Shown here: piece after piece, positions 8,234 to 16,943 of the stretch | Layout of the letters: every line of letters starts with the position of its first letter | Position numbering within the stretch: the first letter of the stretch is position 1 | NCBI RefSeq assembly: GCF_018343525.1 | Contig: NZ_JAGYPH010000001.1 | Coordinates: 868,001 to 932,000 of the forward strand | DNA length: 64,000 bases | Origin: Lederbergia citrea | GTDB taxonomy: Bacteria; Bacillota; Bacilli; Bacillales; Bacillaceae_C | Direction of reading: 5' to 3' | Notes under the pieces: model-generated | What the model saw: only the letters and a program-made list of their open reading frames with translations | The model's database searches: none | Told to the model about the DNA's origin: nothing | Program-made: the position numbers and the translations under genes

Positions 8234-8985
8234 ATTTGATCTTCCAGATAAAATGTTTCACATCTAAGCCCGCATCTTTGGGCCTCTAAAACTAAAACGT
8301 CGTTCATTTTCACATTTCCCAAATTAACATTCGGGCCAATTTCATTTATAAAATACATTTGATGTTTTGGAGTGGGCGCTTCAAAAATGATTTTTTGGCT
8401 ATCGATATCTTCGAGTAATTCACTAATCAAACAAGATTTAATCTTTCCGTTTTTTTCATAAATGCCAGAGGTTCCTGAGTCTCTCCCTTCAGTAATGACA
8501 TATTTACACCCAGCATCCAATAATAACTGGATTTCTTCCTTCCATTCAGAAATGGTCATCTCTTTACTGGCATCCTTAGATCCAACCTCAGCGATCACGT
8601 GAAAATCTTTTTTTAGTAGATGAATGAGATTAAGGCGTTCTTCAATGGGAATATCTAGCGTCCCACTGGAAACTTCAATCCATTCGATACCTAACTTGTG
8701 TAGATACGTCGCGTATTCGGGAATTTTATTTTGGTAATAGCATTTTTCAAAAAATGTTCCGCCACAATAAACCTTAATGTTATGTTTCTTATATAAATTC
8801 ACCTTATTCTGGAAATTTGGCGTTATATAAGCGGTGCCAATTCCTATTTTAGCTATGTCAATGATATGGCTAAAGTCATTTAATATATTTCTTAATTCCT
8901 CAATAGGGGTGCCTAAATCGATCACCGAAGTTAAACCGTAAGTTCTTTTGCCTGAGGTTCTTTCTGGTATTTCTAAAAATTCCAT
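8215..8985 (-). CDS. comA: Phosphosulfolactate synthase
   Basis: ComA adds sulfite to phosphoenolpyruvate to form 2-phospho-3-sulfolactate. The 256-residue TIM-barrel protein shows the family features: AKIGIGTAYI near residue 45, the CGGTFFE strand, IEVSSGTLDIP, and AEVGSKDA followed by TEGRDSGTSG. It is the first gene of the minus-strand operon and has a GGAGG site a few bases upstream. Bacillus subtilis yitD is the likely counterpart; sulfolactate accumulates in spores of that species. A spore role would fit cwlJ nearby, but no sporulation promoter could be assigned with confidence in the 161-base gap to the divergent MFS gene. Confidence 0.9.
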   Translation of the reverse strand: MEFLEIPERTSGKRTYGLTSVIDLGTPIEELRNILNDFSHIIDIAKIGIGTAYITPNFQNKVNLYKKHNIKVYCGGTFFEKCYYQNKIPEYATYLHKLGIEWIEVSSGTLDIPIEERLNLIHLLKKDFHVIAEVGSKDASKEMTISEWKEEIQLLLDAGCKYVITEGRDSGTSGIYEKNGKIKSCLISELLEDIDSQKIIFEAPTPKHQMYFINEIGPNVNLGNVKMNDVLVLEAQRCGLRCETFYLEDQICKLPL

Positions 8986-9146
8986 AGGGCTAGCGCCTCC
9001 TCTTTTTTCTAGGATAGCCTATTCAAAAAATGGGCGAATGTGTAAAGAATGGGCTTTTACAATAGAAATTAGGCGTTTGCCCTTGGTATAAAATGTGCTC
9101 CATATTCAAACAATATGGAAGACTTTTTGAAGGGAGGGACATTTTT

Positions 9147-10394
9147 TTGCCAAAGCCAAAACATAAAGGCTTGACGATTTTTGCAATCGGTTCAATCCCG
9201 CTTATTCTTGTGTTGGGGAATTCTATGTTAATTCCGGTTTTGCCGAAAATGAAGGCAGAGCTGGATGTATCCCAATTTAAAATCAGCTTGGTTATTACAG
9301 TATTTTCAATAGCAGCTGCGATAGCCATTCCTATTTTAGGATATTTATCCGATCGCTTTTCGCGAAAAGCGATTATTATCCCCGCGCTCATTTTATATGG
9401 AACAGGAGGGATCCTGGCGGGTGCTGCTGCCGCGTGGTTTTCCAATACTTATACATGGATACTCGCAGGAAGGGTTTTGCAGGGGATTGGTGCTGCAGGT
9501 ACCGCACCAATTGCCATGGCATTAGCGGGAGATTTATTTAAGGGCGGAGAGCAAAGTAAGGTACTAGGAATAGTTGAGGCATCAAATGGATTTGGGAAAG
9601 TTGTTAGTCCAATCATCGGATCCCTTTTAGCACTAATAGTTTGGTATGCAGCTTTTTTTGCTTTTCCTATTTTCTGTCTCATTTCTATCCTATTAACGAT
9701 GTTTTTTGTTAAGGAGAAGAAAGATGAAAAAGAACCACAACCTGTTGGCAAATATATAAAAGGTCTTATTTCAGTATTTAAAACAGAAGGACGTTGGTTA
9801 TTTGTTGCTTACTTAACTGGTGCTACGTGTTTATTTACTCTATTTGGAATTTTATTTTATATTTCGGACATTCTTGAAAAGGATCATCAAATTGACGGCG
9901 TTTTAAAAGGAGGGATTTTAGCTGTTCCCCTTTTATTCATGACCGTCACATCCTATATTACCGGAAGTAAAATCGGCAAGAAGATGAAGTTGATGAAAAC
10001 AATGATTATTGTAGGAATGCTCTTAATGACTGTTTCTTTTGCGACATTGATTTTCTTTAAATCATTAATTCCTTTTTTTGCAGTACTTGTCATAAGCAGT
10101 GTCGGGACAGGACTTGTGCTCCCATGTATCAATAGCTTTATTACAGGTTCTGTTCCTGCAGAAAGAAGAGGATTTGTGACATCTTTATATGGATCTGTCC
10201 GATTTTTAGGTGTAGCCATCGGACCCCCGGTTTTTACTTCTTTGATAGATTGGTCGCGGACAGGAATGTTTTTAACAACTGCTGGTTTAACACTGTTTGT
10301 TGGGTTGCTTTGCCTAATATTCATTCGAGTAGGTAAAAAAGAGCCATCAAATGATGAAAGTGACACACTGTTTGAAAAATTAGAGTATACGTAA
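9147..10394 (+). CDS. MFS transporter, divergent from the sulfolactate operon
   Basis: The protein has about 415 residues and twelve hydrophobic segments. The MFS signature [10 protein letters not shown] lies between helices 2 and 3 and a [11 protein letters not shown] stretch marks helix 4, as in drug:H+ antiporter (DHA1) members. The start is taken as the TTG at 9147 because GGGAGGG lies nine bases upstream; an earlier in-frame ATG at 9093 lacks such a site. It is transcribed away from comA, and two genes follow it closely. Bacillus subtilis has a similar MFS gene (yitG) near its own sulfolactate genes, so export of a sulfonate is possible but unproven. A drug-efflux role is the default alternative. 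Confidence 0.85.
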   Translation: MPKPKHKGLTIFAIGSIPLILVLGNSMLIPVLPKMKAELDVSQFKISLVITVFSIAAAIAIPILGYLSDRFSRKAIIIPALILYGTGGILAGAAAAWFSNTYTWILAGRVLQGIGAAGTAPIAMALAGDLFKGGEQSKVLGIVEASNGFGKVVSPIIGSLLALIVWYAAFFAFPIFCLISILLTMFFVKEKKDEKEPQPVGKYIKGLISVFKTEGRWLFVAYLTGATCLFTLFGILFYISDILEKDHQIDGVLKGGILAVPLLFMTVTSYITGSKIGKKMKLMKTMIIVGMLLMTVSFATLIFFKSLIPFFAVLVISSVGTGLVLPCINSFITGSVPAERRGFVTSLYGSVRFLGVAIGPPVFTSLIDWSRTGMFLTTAGLTLFVGLLCLIFIRVGKKEPSNDESDTLFEKLEYT

Positions 10395-10406
10395 AGGAGT
10401 AATTGA

Positions 10407-10688
10407 ATGGAAATATATTTTTCACCTGAGGTAATCACTCCACATTATCAACTATTAAATGTTGTAAATTCCGCAAATAAAGCTGTTGGAAATGTAGCAA
10501 TATTATTTGACGAAAAAAAAATGTATGTGTATGGAATTTTGGAAGAAGAGGGGGTAGGGGCGGATTTTAAAGATTTGGTCACGCCTTATATAAAAGGATT
10601 GGCAAAAGCTAAGCCCGATATAGATGTTTTTTCCTGTTTATATATCGGATGTAAGAAAATAATTTTAAATGAGGAAGAAGAAAAATAG
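10407..10688 (+). CDS. Small protein of unknown function
   Basis: A 93-residue acidic soluble protein that starts 12 bases after the MFS gene with an AAAGGAG site, so the two are co-transcribed. It begins MEIYFSPEVI and ends in a run of glutamates. It has no signal peptide, no membrane segment and no motif I recognise; the residues Cys-Leu-Tyr-Ile-Gly-Cys near position 78 put two cysteines five apart. The alternating hydrophobic pattern suggests a small alpha/beta fold. No function is proposed. Confidence 0.7.
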   Translation: MEIYFSPEVITPHYQLLNVVNSANKAVGNVAILFDEKKMYVYGILEEEGVGADFKDLVTPYIKGLAKAKPDIDVFSCLYIGCKKIILNEEEEK

Positions 10689-10809
10689 TATTGCCGTCTA
10701 CGAAAAATGGTTTTAAGTGATTAGAAATATTGAGTAACAAGGCGTATACCCATTTCATAAATTGACGATATCAGTTGATTTTATCAAGCCTATTTGGAGT
10801 GTGCGCCGT

Positions 10810-11574
10810 ATGAGTATTGGAATGATTTTAATGGGGGGATTTCTTGGCTTTATGGTTGGCCTAACTGGGGTCGGAGGGGCAGCCTTGTTAACCCCGCTAC
10901 TGGTTTTATTAGGAATAAACCCATCAGTTGCTGTAGGAACAGATCTCCTTATTAATTCTATCACGAAATTTTTCGGTTCTGTTCAACATTGGAAACAAAG
11001 AACAATAAACCTCAAGTTAGTTAAGTATCTTGCAATTGGAAGTATTCCAAGCGCTATTTTTGCAGTAGGAGTCCTCCACATCTTCGATTCTTTCTTCCAT
11101 AATCAAGAGCAAGTAATTAAACATGCATTAGGATATGTTTTAATATTAGTGGCACTCACGACTCTAATTAAAACGTTTTTAAAAAACAAATTTGAATTCA
11201 ATCGATTTCAAATGAAGTCTTTGGAAGAAAAGCGAGCATTAACGATAGGTATTGGAATAGTATTAGGTTTTATTGTTGGCTTGACTTCCATTGGATCAGG
11301 TTCATTATTTGCCTTAGCTATGCTGTATCTTTATAAGTTAAGATCTTCAGAATTAGTCGGAACCGATATTGCTCATGCTTTTTTATTAGTTACCGCTGCT
11401 GGAATAATGCACGCCGGGTTTGGTAATGTTGATTACTTATTGATGATTAACATTTTGCTGGGATCAGTACCTGGGGTAATTTTTGGGAGCACATTATCAT
11501 CCAAATTTCCGGCGAAGCCGTTAAGAACCATTATGGCATTAATGATTTTATTTAGTGGATTGAAGTTAATTTAA
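10810..11574 (+). CDS. TauE/SafE family anion (sulfite/sulfonate) permease
   Basis: The protein of about 254 residues has eight or so hydrophobic segments in two halves that each begin with a glycine-rich helix (GFLGFMVGLTGVGGAALLTP and GFIVGLTSIGSGS), the repeat pattern of the TauE/SafE family (PF01925). Members export or import sulfite, sulfonates or other organic anions. The start is placed at the ATG at 10810, which has GGAG about ten bases upstream; a TTG at 10762 is in frame but has no site. Its position beside the sulfate-activation and sulfolactate operon makes sulfite or sulfolactate export an attractive inference. A strong terminator follows. Confidence 0.85.
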   Translation: MSIGMILMGGFLGFMVGLTGVGGAALLTPLLVLLGINPSVAVGTDLLINSITKFFGSVQHWKQRTINLKLVKYLAIGSIPSAIFAVGVLHIFDSFFHNQEQVIKHALGYVLILVALTTLIKTFLKNKFEFNRFQMKSLEEKRALTIGIGIVLGFIVGLTSIGSGSLFALAMLYLYKLRSSELVGTDIAHAFLLVTAAGIMHAGFGNVDYLLMINILLGSVPGVIFGSTLSSKFPAKPLRTIMALMILFSGLKLI

Positions 11575-11590
11575 ATTTATTATTTTGAAA

Positions 11591-11645
11591 TACTATACTA
11601 CCAAAACTACTTAATATTAAGGGTTTTTGTAGTATAGTTTTTACT
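11591..11645 (+). terminator. Rho-independent terminator after the TauE/SafE gene
   Basis: Arms ACTATACTAC and GTAGTATAGT enclose an AT-rich loop and are followed by TTTTTA, 17 bases after the stop codon. Confidence 0.75.
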
Positions 11646-11764
11646 GTTCATGTAATTAGTACCTGATGCTAATCGTCAATCGTGCGTTAGGACTTGATCC
11701 TAAAGCGCTTGTTTTGTTGTACGGACAAGTTAAAAGGGAAATCATTCACCTAATATATTTAACA

Positions 11765-11800
11765 AAAAAAGATGTTCCTCACGTAAGGAACATCTTTTGT
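11765..11800. terminator. Terminator after cydS, possibly bidirectional
   Basis: Arms AAAAGATGTTCC and GGAACATCTTTT enclose a seven-base loop. An A-run on the left gives a T-run on the minus strand, so it ends the cydA-cydB-cydS transcript, and it may also act on the plus strand. Confidence 0.8.
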
Positions 11801-11801
11801 C

Positions 11802-11909
11802 TCATTTTTCTTTAGACATTGGCCCATCTTTAAGCGCAGCCCAAAATGCAACCCCGATTGAAAGAAATAGAACAATGAATGGAGCGATAAACATAAGAAA
11901 ATTACTCAT
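11802..11909 (-). CDS. cydS: CydS-like small subunit of the cytochrome bd-type oxidase
   Basis: A 35-residue single-helix membrane protein starts 12 bases after cydB, with an AGGGAGTG ribosome binding site. It begins MSNFLMFIAPF and has the helix-then-charged-tail layout (FWAALKDG) that matches my recollection of CydS from Geobacillus thermodenitrificans cytochrome bd, which packs against CydA. The gene order cydA-cydB-cydS is the same. The match is by length, hydrophobic profile, a Phe-Trp followed by Leu-Lys-Asp motif, and position. It is too short for most gene finders. A terminator hairpin begins immediately after its stop. Confidence 0.8.
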   Translation of the reverse strand: MSNFLMFIAPFIVLFLSIGVAFWAALKDGPMSKEK

Positions 11910-11921
11910 TAACTACACTCC

Positions 11922-12947
11922 CTATGGATGATAATCGGATTTTCCTTCCACATATTTTTTATCAAATAAGAACAGTCTCAGCAGCAAATATAGAGATGGA
12001 ATTAGCAAACAAAATCCGGCGATAAATGCGATTATGAGTGCCGTTGCCATCGCTGGATTTGTAAAACTGTCGTAAAGCGTTAAATGCGGATATAAAAGAT
12101 AAGGGTAGTGAGAGAAGCCATATGCATAAAAAGCAAGGGCGAATTGTGCCACGAGTAAACCAAATGCACGGCCATAATGCTTTTTATTCCAGATAAGCCA
12201 GACGGTACCGATGAACATGAAGAATGATAAAGCAAACATCCACCATAAATCTAGAATTCGCCCATAATGATCGGGATTATGGAACCTAAGCTCAACAATG
12301 ATTCCTCCGGCAGTAACAATCGCTGGAAATGCCCAAAGTAATGCATATTTTCTCATTAACTCTGTGGCCTTAGGATCTCCGGCTTTGTTCGCGTACCACG
12401 TAAGAAAGACAGCTGAAATATATAAAACAGCAGCAATACTTAACACTACAATACTCCATGTCAGTGGGCTTGAAAATAAGCCCCAATAATCGAGAACAGG
12501 ATGACCATCAACAAGAGAGACAAAGCCACCTTCGGATATTGTGAGTACGATCGATAATGCGGCCGGGATAAATAAACCAGATAATCCATACATAAAAGCA
12601 TAGCCTTTATGACCTCTTGAGCCGTATGTTTCAAAGGCATAATAGGAACCGCGAATGGCCAGTAGTATAATTGCTATACTTGCAGGCACAAGGAGAATCG
12701 TACCATAATAAAAAGCTGTTTTCGGGAAAAAACCAACAATCCCAACAAAAAAGAAAACGAGAAAAACATTTGTAACTTCCCAAACAGGCGACAAGTATCT
12801 TTGGATAATATTCGTCAAGATATGTTTTTTACCTACAAAGGCGCTATATGCATTGAAAAAACCGGCACCAAAATCAATCGATGCGACAATGACATATCCA
12901 AACAAAAACGTCCAAAGAACTAAAATCCCGAGTATTTCTAAGTTCAT
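11922..12947 (-). CDS. cydB: Cytochrome bd-type quinol oxidase subunit II
   Basis: CydB is the second membrane subunit of the quinol oxidase that reduces oxygen to water. The 341-residue protein has about nine hydrophobic segments and the family N-terminus (VIVASIDFGAGFF), where the Asp-Phe-Gly stretch is typical. Its ATG overlaps the cydA stop by four bases (translational coupling). Similarity and gene size suit the YthB/CioB branch of Bacillus more than the cydB of the CydABCD operon, because no cydC or cydD follows. The small CydS-like gene lies directly downstream. Confidence 0.92.
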   Translation of the reverse strand: MNLEILGILVLWTFLFGYVIVASIDFGAGFFNAYSAFVGKKHILTNIIQRYLSPVWEVTNVFLVFFFVGIVGFFPKTAFYYGTILLVPASIAIILLAIRGSYYAFETYGSRGHKGYAFMYGLSGLFIPAALSIVLTISEGGFVSLVDGHPVLDYWGLFSSPLTWSIVVLSIAAVLYISAVFLTWYANKAGDPKATELMRKYALLWAFPAIVTAGGIIVELRFHNPDHYGRILDLWWMFALSFFMFIGTVWLIWNKKHYGRAFGLLVAQFALAFYAYGFSHYPYLLYPHLTLYDSFTNPAMATALIIAFIAGFCLLIPSLYLLLRLFLFDKKYVEGKSDYHP

Positions 12948-14290
12948 GTTTGAACACCGCCTTTTTCAGCTTCCCGGTCTTCCAGTTCACGCTCTACTGG
13001 ATTTTTCCTGAACATTCGGCTTAAAACAACAATCGTCCCGATCGCTAAAATAATATATAATCCAGCGAAGAGAACGAGCATTAAGTCTACTTGATTACTT
13101 GATGTCGCAGCATCGGCAGTTCGCATTAAACCGCGAAGCACCCATGGTTGTCTTCCAACTTCGGCCAGCCACCAGCCTGCTTCAATAGCAAGAATGGAAA
13201 GAGGACCACCAAGCACGATGAGCCATCTAAACCATCTCGTATGGACGAATGGCCACCCACGTTTTATCCCAATCCAGAAAACAAAGGATAATACAACCAT
13301 CCACATCCCGATCGTTACCATGATGTCGAATAAATAATGAATGTATAGTGGGGGGATTTCATCTTCTGGAAACTGATCTAATCCGATTACCTCAGCAGTT
13401 GGATCACTATGTGCTAAAACACTTAGTGCAAATGGAAGCTTAATCGCATATTTAATTTCGCCGTTCTTCAATACACCATATAAAATAAGCGGTGCATTTT
13501 CTTCGGTTTCAAAATGCCATTCAGCAGCTGCTAATTTTTCGGGTTGATATTCAGCTAAATATTTTCCTGAAAAATCACCGATGACTGCAGTAGCGATAGA
13601 GAAAATAAGCCCAAGCTTCATTGTTAAATATAAGGCTTTTTTATGATAAACATGATTCGAACCCTTTATTAGCCTGAATGCTGCAATCGCTGCAAGTACG
13701 AATGCGGATGTCATATAGGCTGTGACAACGACATGTGCAACTTTCGTCGGCATGGCAGGATTGAACATGGCCAAGATTGGATTGATATTTATAAGCTGAC
13801 CATCAACAATATCGAATCCTTGCGGAGCATTCATAAATGCATTTACTATCGTGATGAACACGGCTGAAAAAGAAGCGCCAATTGCTACTGGAATAAGCAG
13901 CAATAGATGCTTTCGTTGGTTTTCAAAACGATCCCATGTATATAGATAAATACCCAAAAAGATTGCTTCAAAAAAGAACGCGAATGTCTCCATGAAGAGC
14001 GGTAATGCAATAACGTTTCCCGCCAGCTCCATGAAATTTGGCCAAAGTAATGACAGCTGCAACCCGATTGCTGTCCCTGTCACGACTCCAACCGCAACTG
14101 TGATAACAAAGCCCCTTGTCCACCTTCTCGCCAAAAGTATGTAATGCTCGTCATTTTTCTTAATTCCAACCCATTGGGCAATCATAATCATAAGCGGAAT
14201 TCCTACCCCAATTGTGGCGTAAATTATATGAAAAGAGAGGGTAAGTTCTGTTAATATTCGGCTATAAAATAAAGCATCTTCATTAACCAA
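12944..14290 (-). CDS. cydA: Cytochrome bd-type quinol oxidase subunit I
   Basis: CydA binds the three hemes and the quinol. The 448-residue protein has the family layout of nine hydrophobic segments, the N-terminal LTLSFHIIYA with the heme-ligand His, the GRQPW signature near residue 390, and a short Q-loop, which is typical of the CioA/YthA type. The start is a TTG with GGAGGAG eight bases upstream. A 31-codon membrane ORF lies just before it and CydB and CydS follow. This oxidase has high oxygen affinity in other bacteria and usually serves low-oxygen or stress conditions. Confidence 0.92.
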   Translation of the reverse strand: MVNEDALFYSRILTELTLSFHIIYATIGVGIPLMIMIAQWVGIKKNDEHYILLARRWTRGFVITVAVGVVTGTAIGLQLSLLWPNFMELAGNVIALPLFMETFAFFFEAIFLGIYLYTWDRFENQRKHLLLLIPVAIGASFSAVFITIVNAFMNAPQGFDIVDGQLININPILAMFNPAMPTKVAHVVVTAYMTSAFVLAAIAAFRLIKGSNHVYHKKALYLTMKLGLIFSIATAVIGDFSGKYLAEYQPEKLAAAEWHFETEENAPLILYGVLKNGEIKYAIKLPFALSVLAHSDPTAEVIGLDQFPEDEIPPLYIHYLFDIMVTIGMWMVVLSFVFWIGIKRGWPFVHTRWFRWLIVLGGPLSILAIEAGWWLAEVGRQPWVLRGLMRTADAATSSNQVDLMLVLFAGLYIILAIGTIVVLSRMFRKNPVERELEDREAEKGGVQT

Positions 14291-14307
14291 ATGCCATTCT
14301 CCTCCTT

Positions 14308-14403
14308 TTACCCACCAAAGATTCTACCTAATATGGACACAAGCATAATTGCTGCTACACCGAAAGCGAGCCAAATTAATTTCCTTTCATGGTTTTTATA
14401 CAT
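14308..14403 (-). CDS. Small single-helix membrane protein ahead of cydA
   Basis: A 31-residue frame has a GGAGTG ribosome binding site seven bases before its ATG and ends 17 bases before the cydA start. It begins MYKNHERK and then has one hydrophobic segment of about 20 residues (WLAFGVAAIMLVSILGRIFG) ending in Gly-Gly. Position and spacing show it is co-transcribed with the oxidase. I do not recognise it as a named family. It could be an assembly or accessory peptide of the oxidase, comparable in size to CydX or CydS. Confidence 0.6.
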   Translation of the reverse strand: MYKNHERKLIWLAFGVAAIMLVSILGRIFGG

Positions 14404-14516
14404 GTGTTCACACTCCTCTATCTTTATATTACCCATATTATTCCTAGTTGAACGTATCGGACTGGGAATTTTTCAATTGGTTTATGAAAAAAATGTGAAC
14501 TAATTCACGATAAATA

Positions 14517-14562
14517 AACAGAATGTAACGGAAAAACGATTCTGTTACATTCTGTTTAATGC
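14517..14562. terminator. Hairpin terminator after the DUF421 gene
   Basis: A long stem with arms AACAGAATGTAACGG and CTGTTACATTCTGTT, with few mismatches, lies just beyond the stop codon of the minus-strand DUF421 gene. The flanking A- and T-rich bases allow use on either strand, though upstream of cydA there is nothing to stop on the plus strand. Confidence 0.6.
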
Positions 14563-14574
14563 TATGTATTTTTA

Positions 14575-15282
14575 TCAATATTTATATAAAAAAACTTTCA
14601 CCTGACCTTTATTATCTACAGTGGCTAATAAAATATCTTTTATATCCGCTTTGTATGTTTGTTGAATTTGTTTCAGGAGCCATTTTTCAGTATTTCCTGA
14701 TTCCCTTAATTCACTGGAGTCAATTTTACCCTCTTTAATAACCGTTCTAGGAATACTAAATACTTTGGAAGGAAGATTCATGTCTTCCCGAGTAACATTT
14801 TGATATTGTGGCTTGAGAAAGATAGAAAGAGTGCCTCCAGCTTCCCACATTGCAAGTGCAACCTTTTCCGGATCCTCAATTTTTTCTTTTCTTAATTCAG
14901 ATAATATAAAGTCTATGGAAACTCTAGCCTTCGCTAAGTTTTTGTAAATAATGTTGCCATTTTCAATTAAAGGCATAGGTGGGGTATCAAAAAATTTATT
15001 AACTCGATTTGATTTTAAACTTACAAAAACACTTATTATGTATAAACTAGCTAATACGCTTGTACTGATTAGCGAACCTTTAAACCCAAGCTTTTCATCT
15101 GATAATGGGTGAGCAATAATGTTTCCAATTGATAAAGCAATGACAAAATCCAAAAAATTCAGTTGCGATATGGATCGTTGTCCCATTAATTTTGCCACAA
15201 ACAACAAAAACAAGTAGGCAACAACTGCTCTTAAGATCCATTGAAAAGAATTGAGCGACTCCTGGCTTTGAAAGAAATCCAT
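14575..15282 (-). CDS. DUF421 (YetF-type) membrane protein
   Basis: The 235-residue protein has three hydrophobic helices in the first 90 residues, then a soluble YetF-like domain (GQRSISQLNFLDFVIALSIG in the membrane part; PLIENGNIIYKNLAKARVS in the soluble part). Proteins of this type (YetF, YrbG, YdfR and YkjA in Bacillus subtilis) are found in the spore or cell envelope and have no known reaction. It stands alone between terminators. The start ATG is supported by its position only; the usual GGGGTG-like site lies about eight bases upstream. Confidence 0.85.
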   Translation of the reverse strand: MDFFQSQESLNSFQWILRAVVAYLFLLFVAKLMGQRSISQLNFLDFVIALSIGNIIAHPLSDEKLGFKGSLISTSVLASLYIISVFVSLKSNRVNKFFDTPPMPLIENGNIIYKNLAKARVSIDFILSELRKEKIEDPEKVALAMWEAGGTLSIFLKPQYQNVTREDMNLPSKVFSIPRTVIKEGKIDSSELRESGNTEKWLLKQIQQTYKADIKDILLATVDNKGQVKVFLYKY

Positions 15283-15333
15283 TTGCCCACACCCCTAAAC
15301 AAGTATAAATTTGACTATGGATACTATGTCCAG

Positions 15334-15345
15334 AACGTTAACGTT
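15334..15345. promoter_or_regulatory. Perfect 12-base palindrome AACGTTAACGTT
   Basis: An uninterrupted palindrome lies in the 219-base gap between the divergent DUF421 and MFS genes, 51 bases before the DUF421 start. It could be an operator for either gene. No regulator gene is adjacent. Confidence 0.3.
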
Positions 15346-15432
15346 TTATTAGAAAATCTCTCTTGCAAATAAACTAAAGCGGCTTGAGATGGAACCGTAA
15401 TATATTTAGCAAATGATAATATTGCCATTAAA

Positions 15433-15454
15433 AAGCTCGCATTAATGCAAGCTT
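15433..15454. promoter_or_regulatory. Near-perfect 22-base palindrome upstream of the MFS gene
   Basis: The sequence AAGCTCGCATTAATGCAAGCTT is palindromic at 20 of 22 positions and lies 48 bases before the MFS start. It is too tight for a usual terminator and has no T-run, so an operator is more likely. Confidence 0.35.
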
Positions 15455-15501
15455 ATTTCCAAATACTTTTATATAAGAATTCGAATATAGGGGTGTAAAT
15501 C

Positions 15502-16938
15502 ATGGAAACAAGCTATCAAGGATCAAATAAAATGATAACGGGTATTGTTTTTGGGGTAATCACGTTTTGGTTATTTGCTCAGGCAATGGTAAACGTGGTT
15601 CCAGCCGTTCAGAAGGATTTAGGTATTTCATTAGGGACGCTAAACGTTGCGATTAGTTTAACAGCCTTATTCTCGGGCATGTTTATTGTTGTTGCAGGAG
15701 GGTTAGCTGATAAAATTGGACGAAAGAAGTTAACATATTTCGGTTTGATTTTAAGTGTCATCGGATCACTTTGCCTTATTTTCGCTCATGGGGCAGCATT
15801 ACTTATCATAGGACGAGTTATTCAAGGACTTTCAGCTGCAGCTATAATGCCTGCAACAATTGCGTTAATCAAAGCTTATTTTGAAGGTGCTGACCGACTG
15901 CGGGCATTGAGCTACTGGTCCATCGGATCTTGGGGAGGTTCTGGTGTCTGTTCTTTTGCTGGAGGTGCCATTGCAACATATATGGGGTGGAGATGGATCT
16001 TCGTTTTTTCCATTGTTTTCGCCTTACTTGCCATGTTTCTCATAAAAGATGTACCAGAAAGCAAAGTGGAGGAAGCGAAGGCAACCAAATTTGATTATAG
16101 CGGCTTAGTTATATTCATTGTAACGATGCTCGCTTTAAATTTATTCATTACACGCGGTAAGGACTTTGGATGGGTGAGCCCTATAACATTAGGTTTAATT
16201 GCAATAACGATTGTTGGCGTATTTATTTTCTTTAAAGTTGAAGCAAAGAAAGAAAATCAGTTTATCGATTTTTCATTGTTTAAAAATAGACCGTATACAG
16301 GCGCGACAATTTCAAACTTTTTATTAAATGCTGTAGCAGGGACGCTTGTTGTAGCAAATACGTATGTTCAAGTAGGAAGAGGCTTTACGGCTTTTCAATC
16401 GGGTATGTTATCACTAGGGTATTTGGTAGCTGTACTTGCCATGATTCGTGTTGGTGAGAAAATTTTACAAAAAACGGGAGCGAAGAAACCAATGATCTGG
16501 GGCACAATCTTAACTGGTATCGGTATTGGGGTCATGGCTTTCACATTCTTACCAGGATTTATGTATACCGTAATCGTGTTTATTGGATTTGTACTTTTCG
16601 GCATTGGACTTGGAATGTATGCAACACCATCAACGGATACGGCGGTATCTAATGCCCCTGACGAAAAAATCGGAGTGGCATCTGGGATATACAAAATGGC
16701 GAGTTCATTAGGAGGATCTTTTGGAGTTGCGATTTCCACTGCGGTTTATAGTTCGATTACAACAGTTGGAAACGTAGGAGTGGCAGCATCTGCAGGTCTT
16801 ATTACGAACGTGATTTTCGCTGTGCTTGCATTACTATCGATCATGATTATGATTCCGGGGACGAAAGGGAAAAAACCAACAGAAGAACGCGAAGAAGAAG
16901 TGCGAGATGATGAAATATTACTGCCGTTGAAAGGATGA
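15502..16938 (+). CDS. MFS transporter, DHA2 (14-helix) type
   Basis: A 478-residue multidrug-type carrier. It has about fourteen hydrophobic segments, GGLADKIGRKK between helices 2 and 3, and GRVIQGLSAAAIMPATIALI in helix 5, the antiporter motif C region of drug:H+ antiporters of the QacA/EmrB class. A GGGGTG site precedes the ATG. The M20 amidohydrolase gene starts six bases after its stop codon, so the two are co-transcribed; the transporter may import or export an acylated amino acid or related compound that the hydrolase acts on. The palindromes in the upstream gap may be its operator. Confidence 0.85.
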   Translation: METSYQGSNKMITGIVFGVITFWLFAQAMVNVVPAVQKDLGISLGTLNVAISLTALFSGMFIVVAGGLADKIGRKKLTYFGLILSVIGSLCLIFAHGAALLIIGRVIQGLSAAAIMPATIALIKAYFEGADRLRALSYWSIGSWGGSGVCSFAGGAIATYMGWRWIFVFSIVFALLAMFLIKDVPESKVEEAKATKFDYSGLVIFIVTMLALNLFITRGKDFGWVSPITLGLIAITIVGVFIFFKVEAKKENQFIDFSLFKNRPYTGATISNFLLNAVAGTLVVANTYVQVGRGFTAFQSGMLSLGYLVAVLAMIRVGEKILQKTGAKKPMIWGTILTGIGIGVMAFTFLPGFMYTVIVFIGFVLFGIGLGMYATPSTDTAVSNAPDEKIGVASGIYKMASSLGGSFGVAISTAVYSSITTVGNVGVAASAGLITNVIFAVLALLSIMIMIPGTKGKKPTEEREEEVRDDEILLPLKG

Positions 16939-16943
16939 TGAAT

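Noticed and set aside
8986..9146. A sporulation sigma E, G or K promoter ahead of comA
   Set aside because: Partial matches such as CATTCTTTA occur on the minus strand, but none has both boxes at the right distance.
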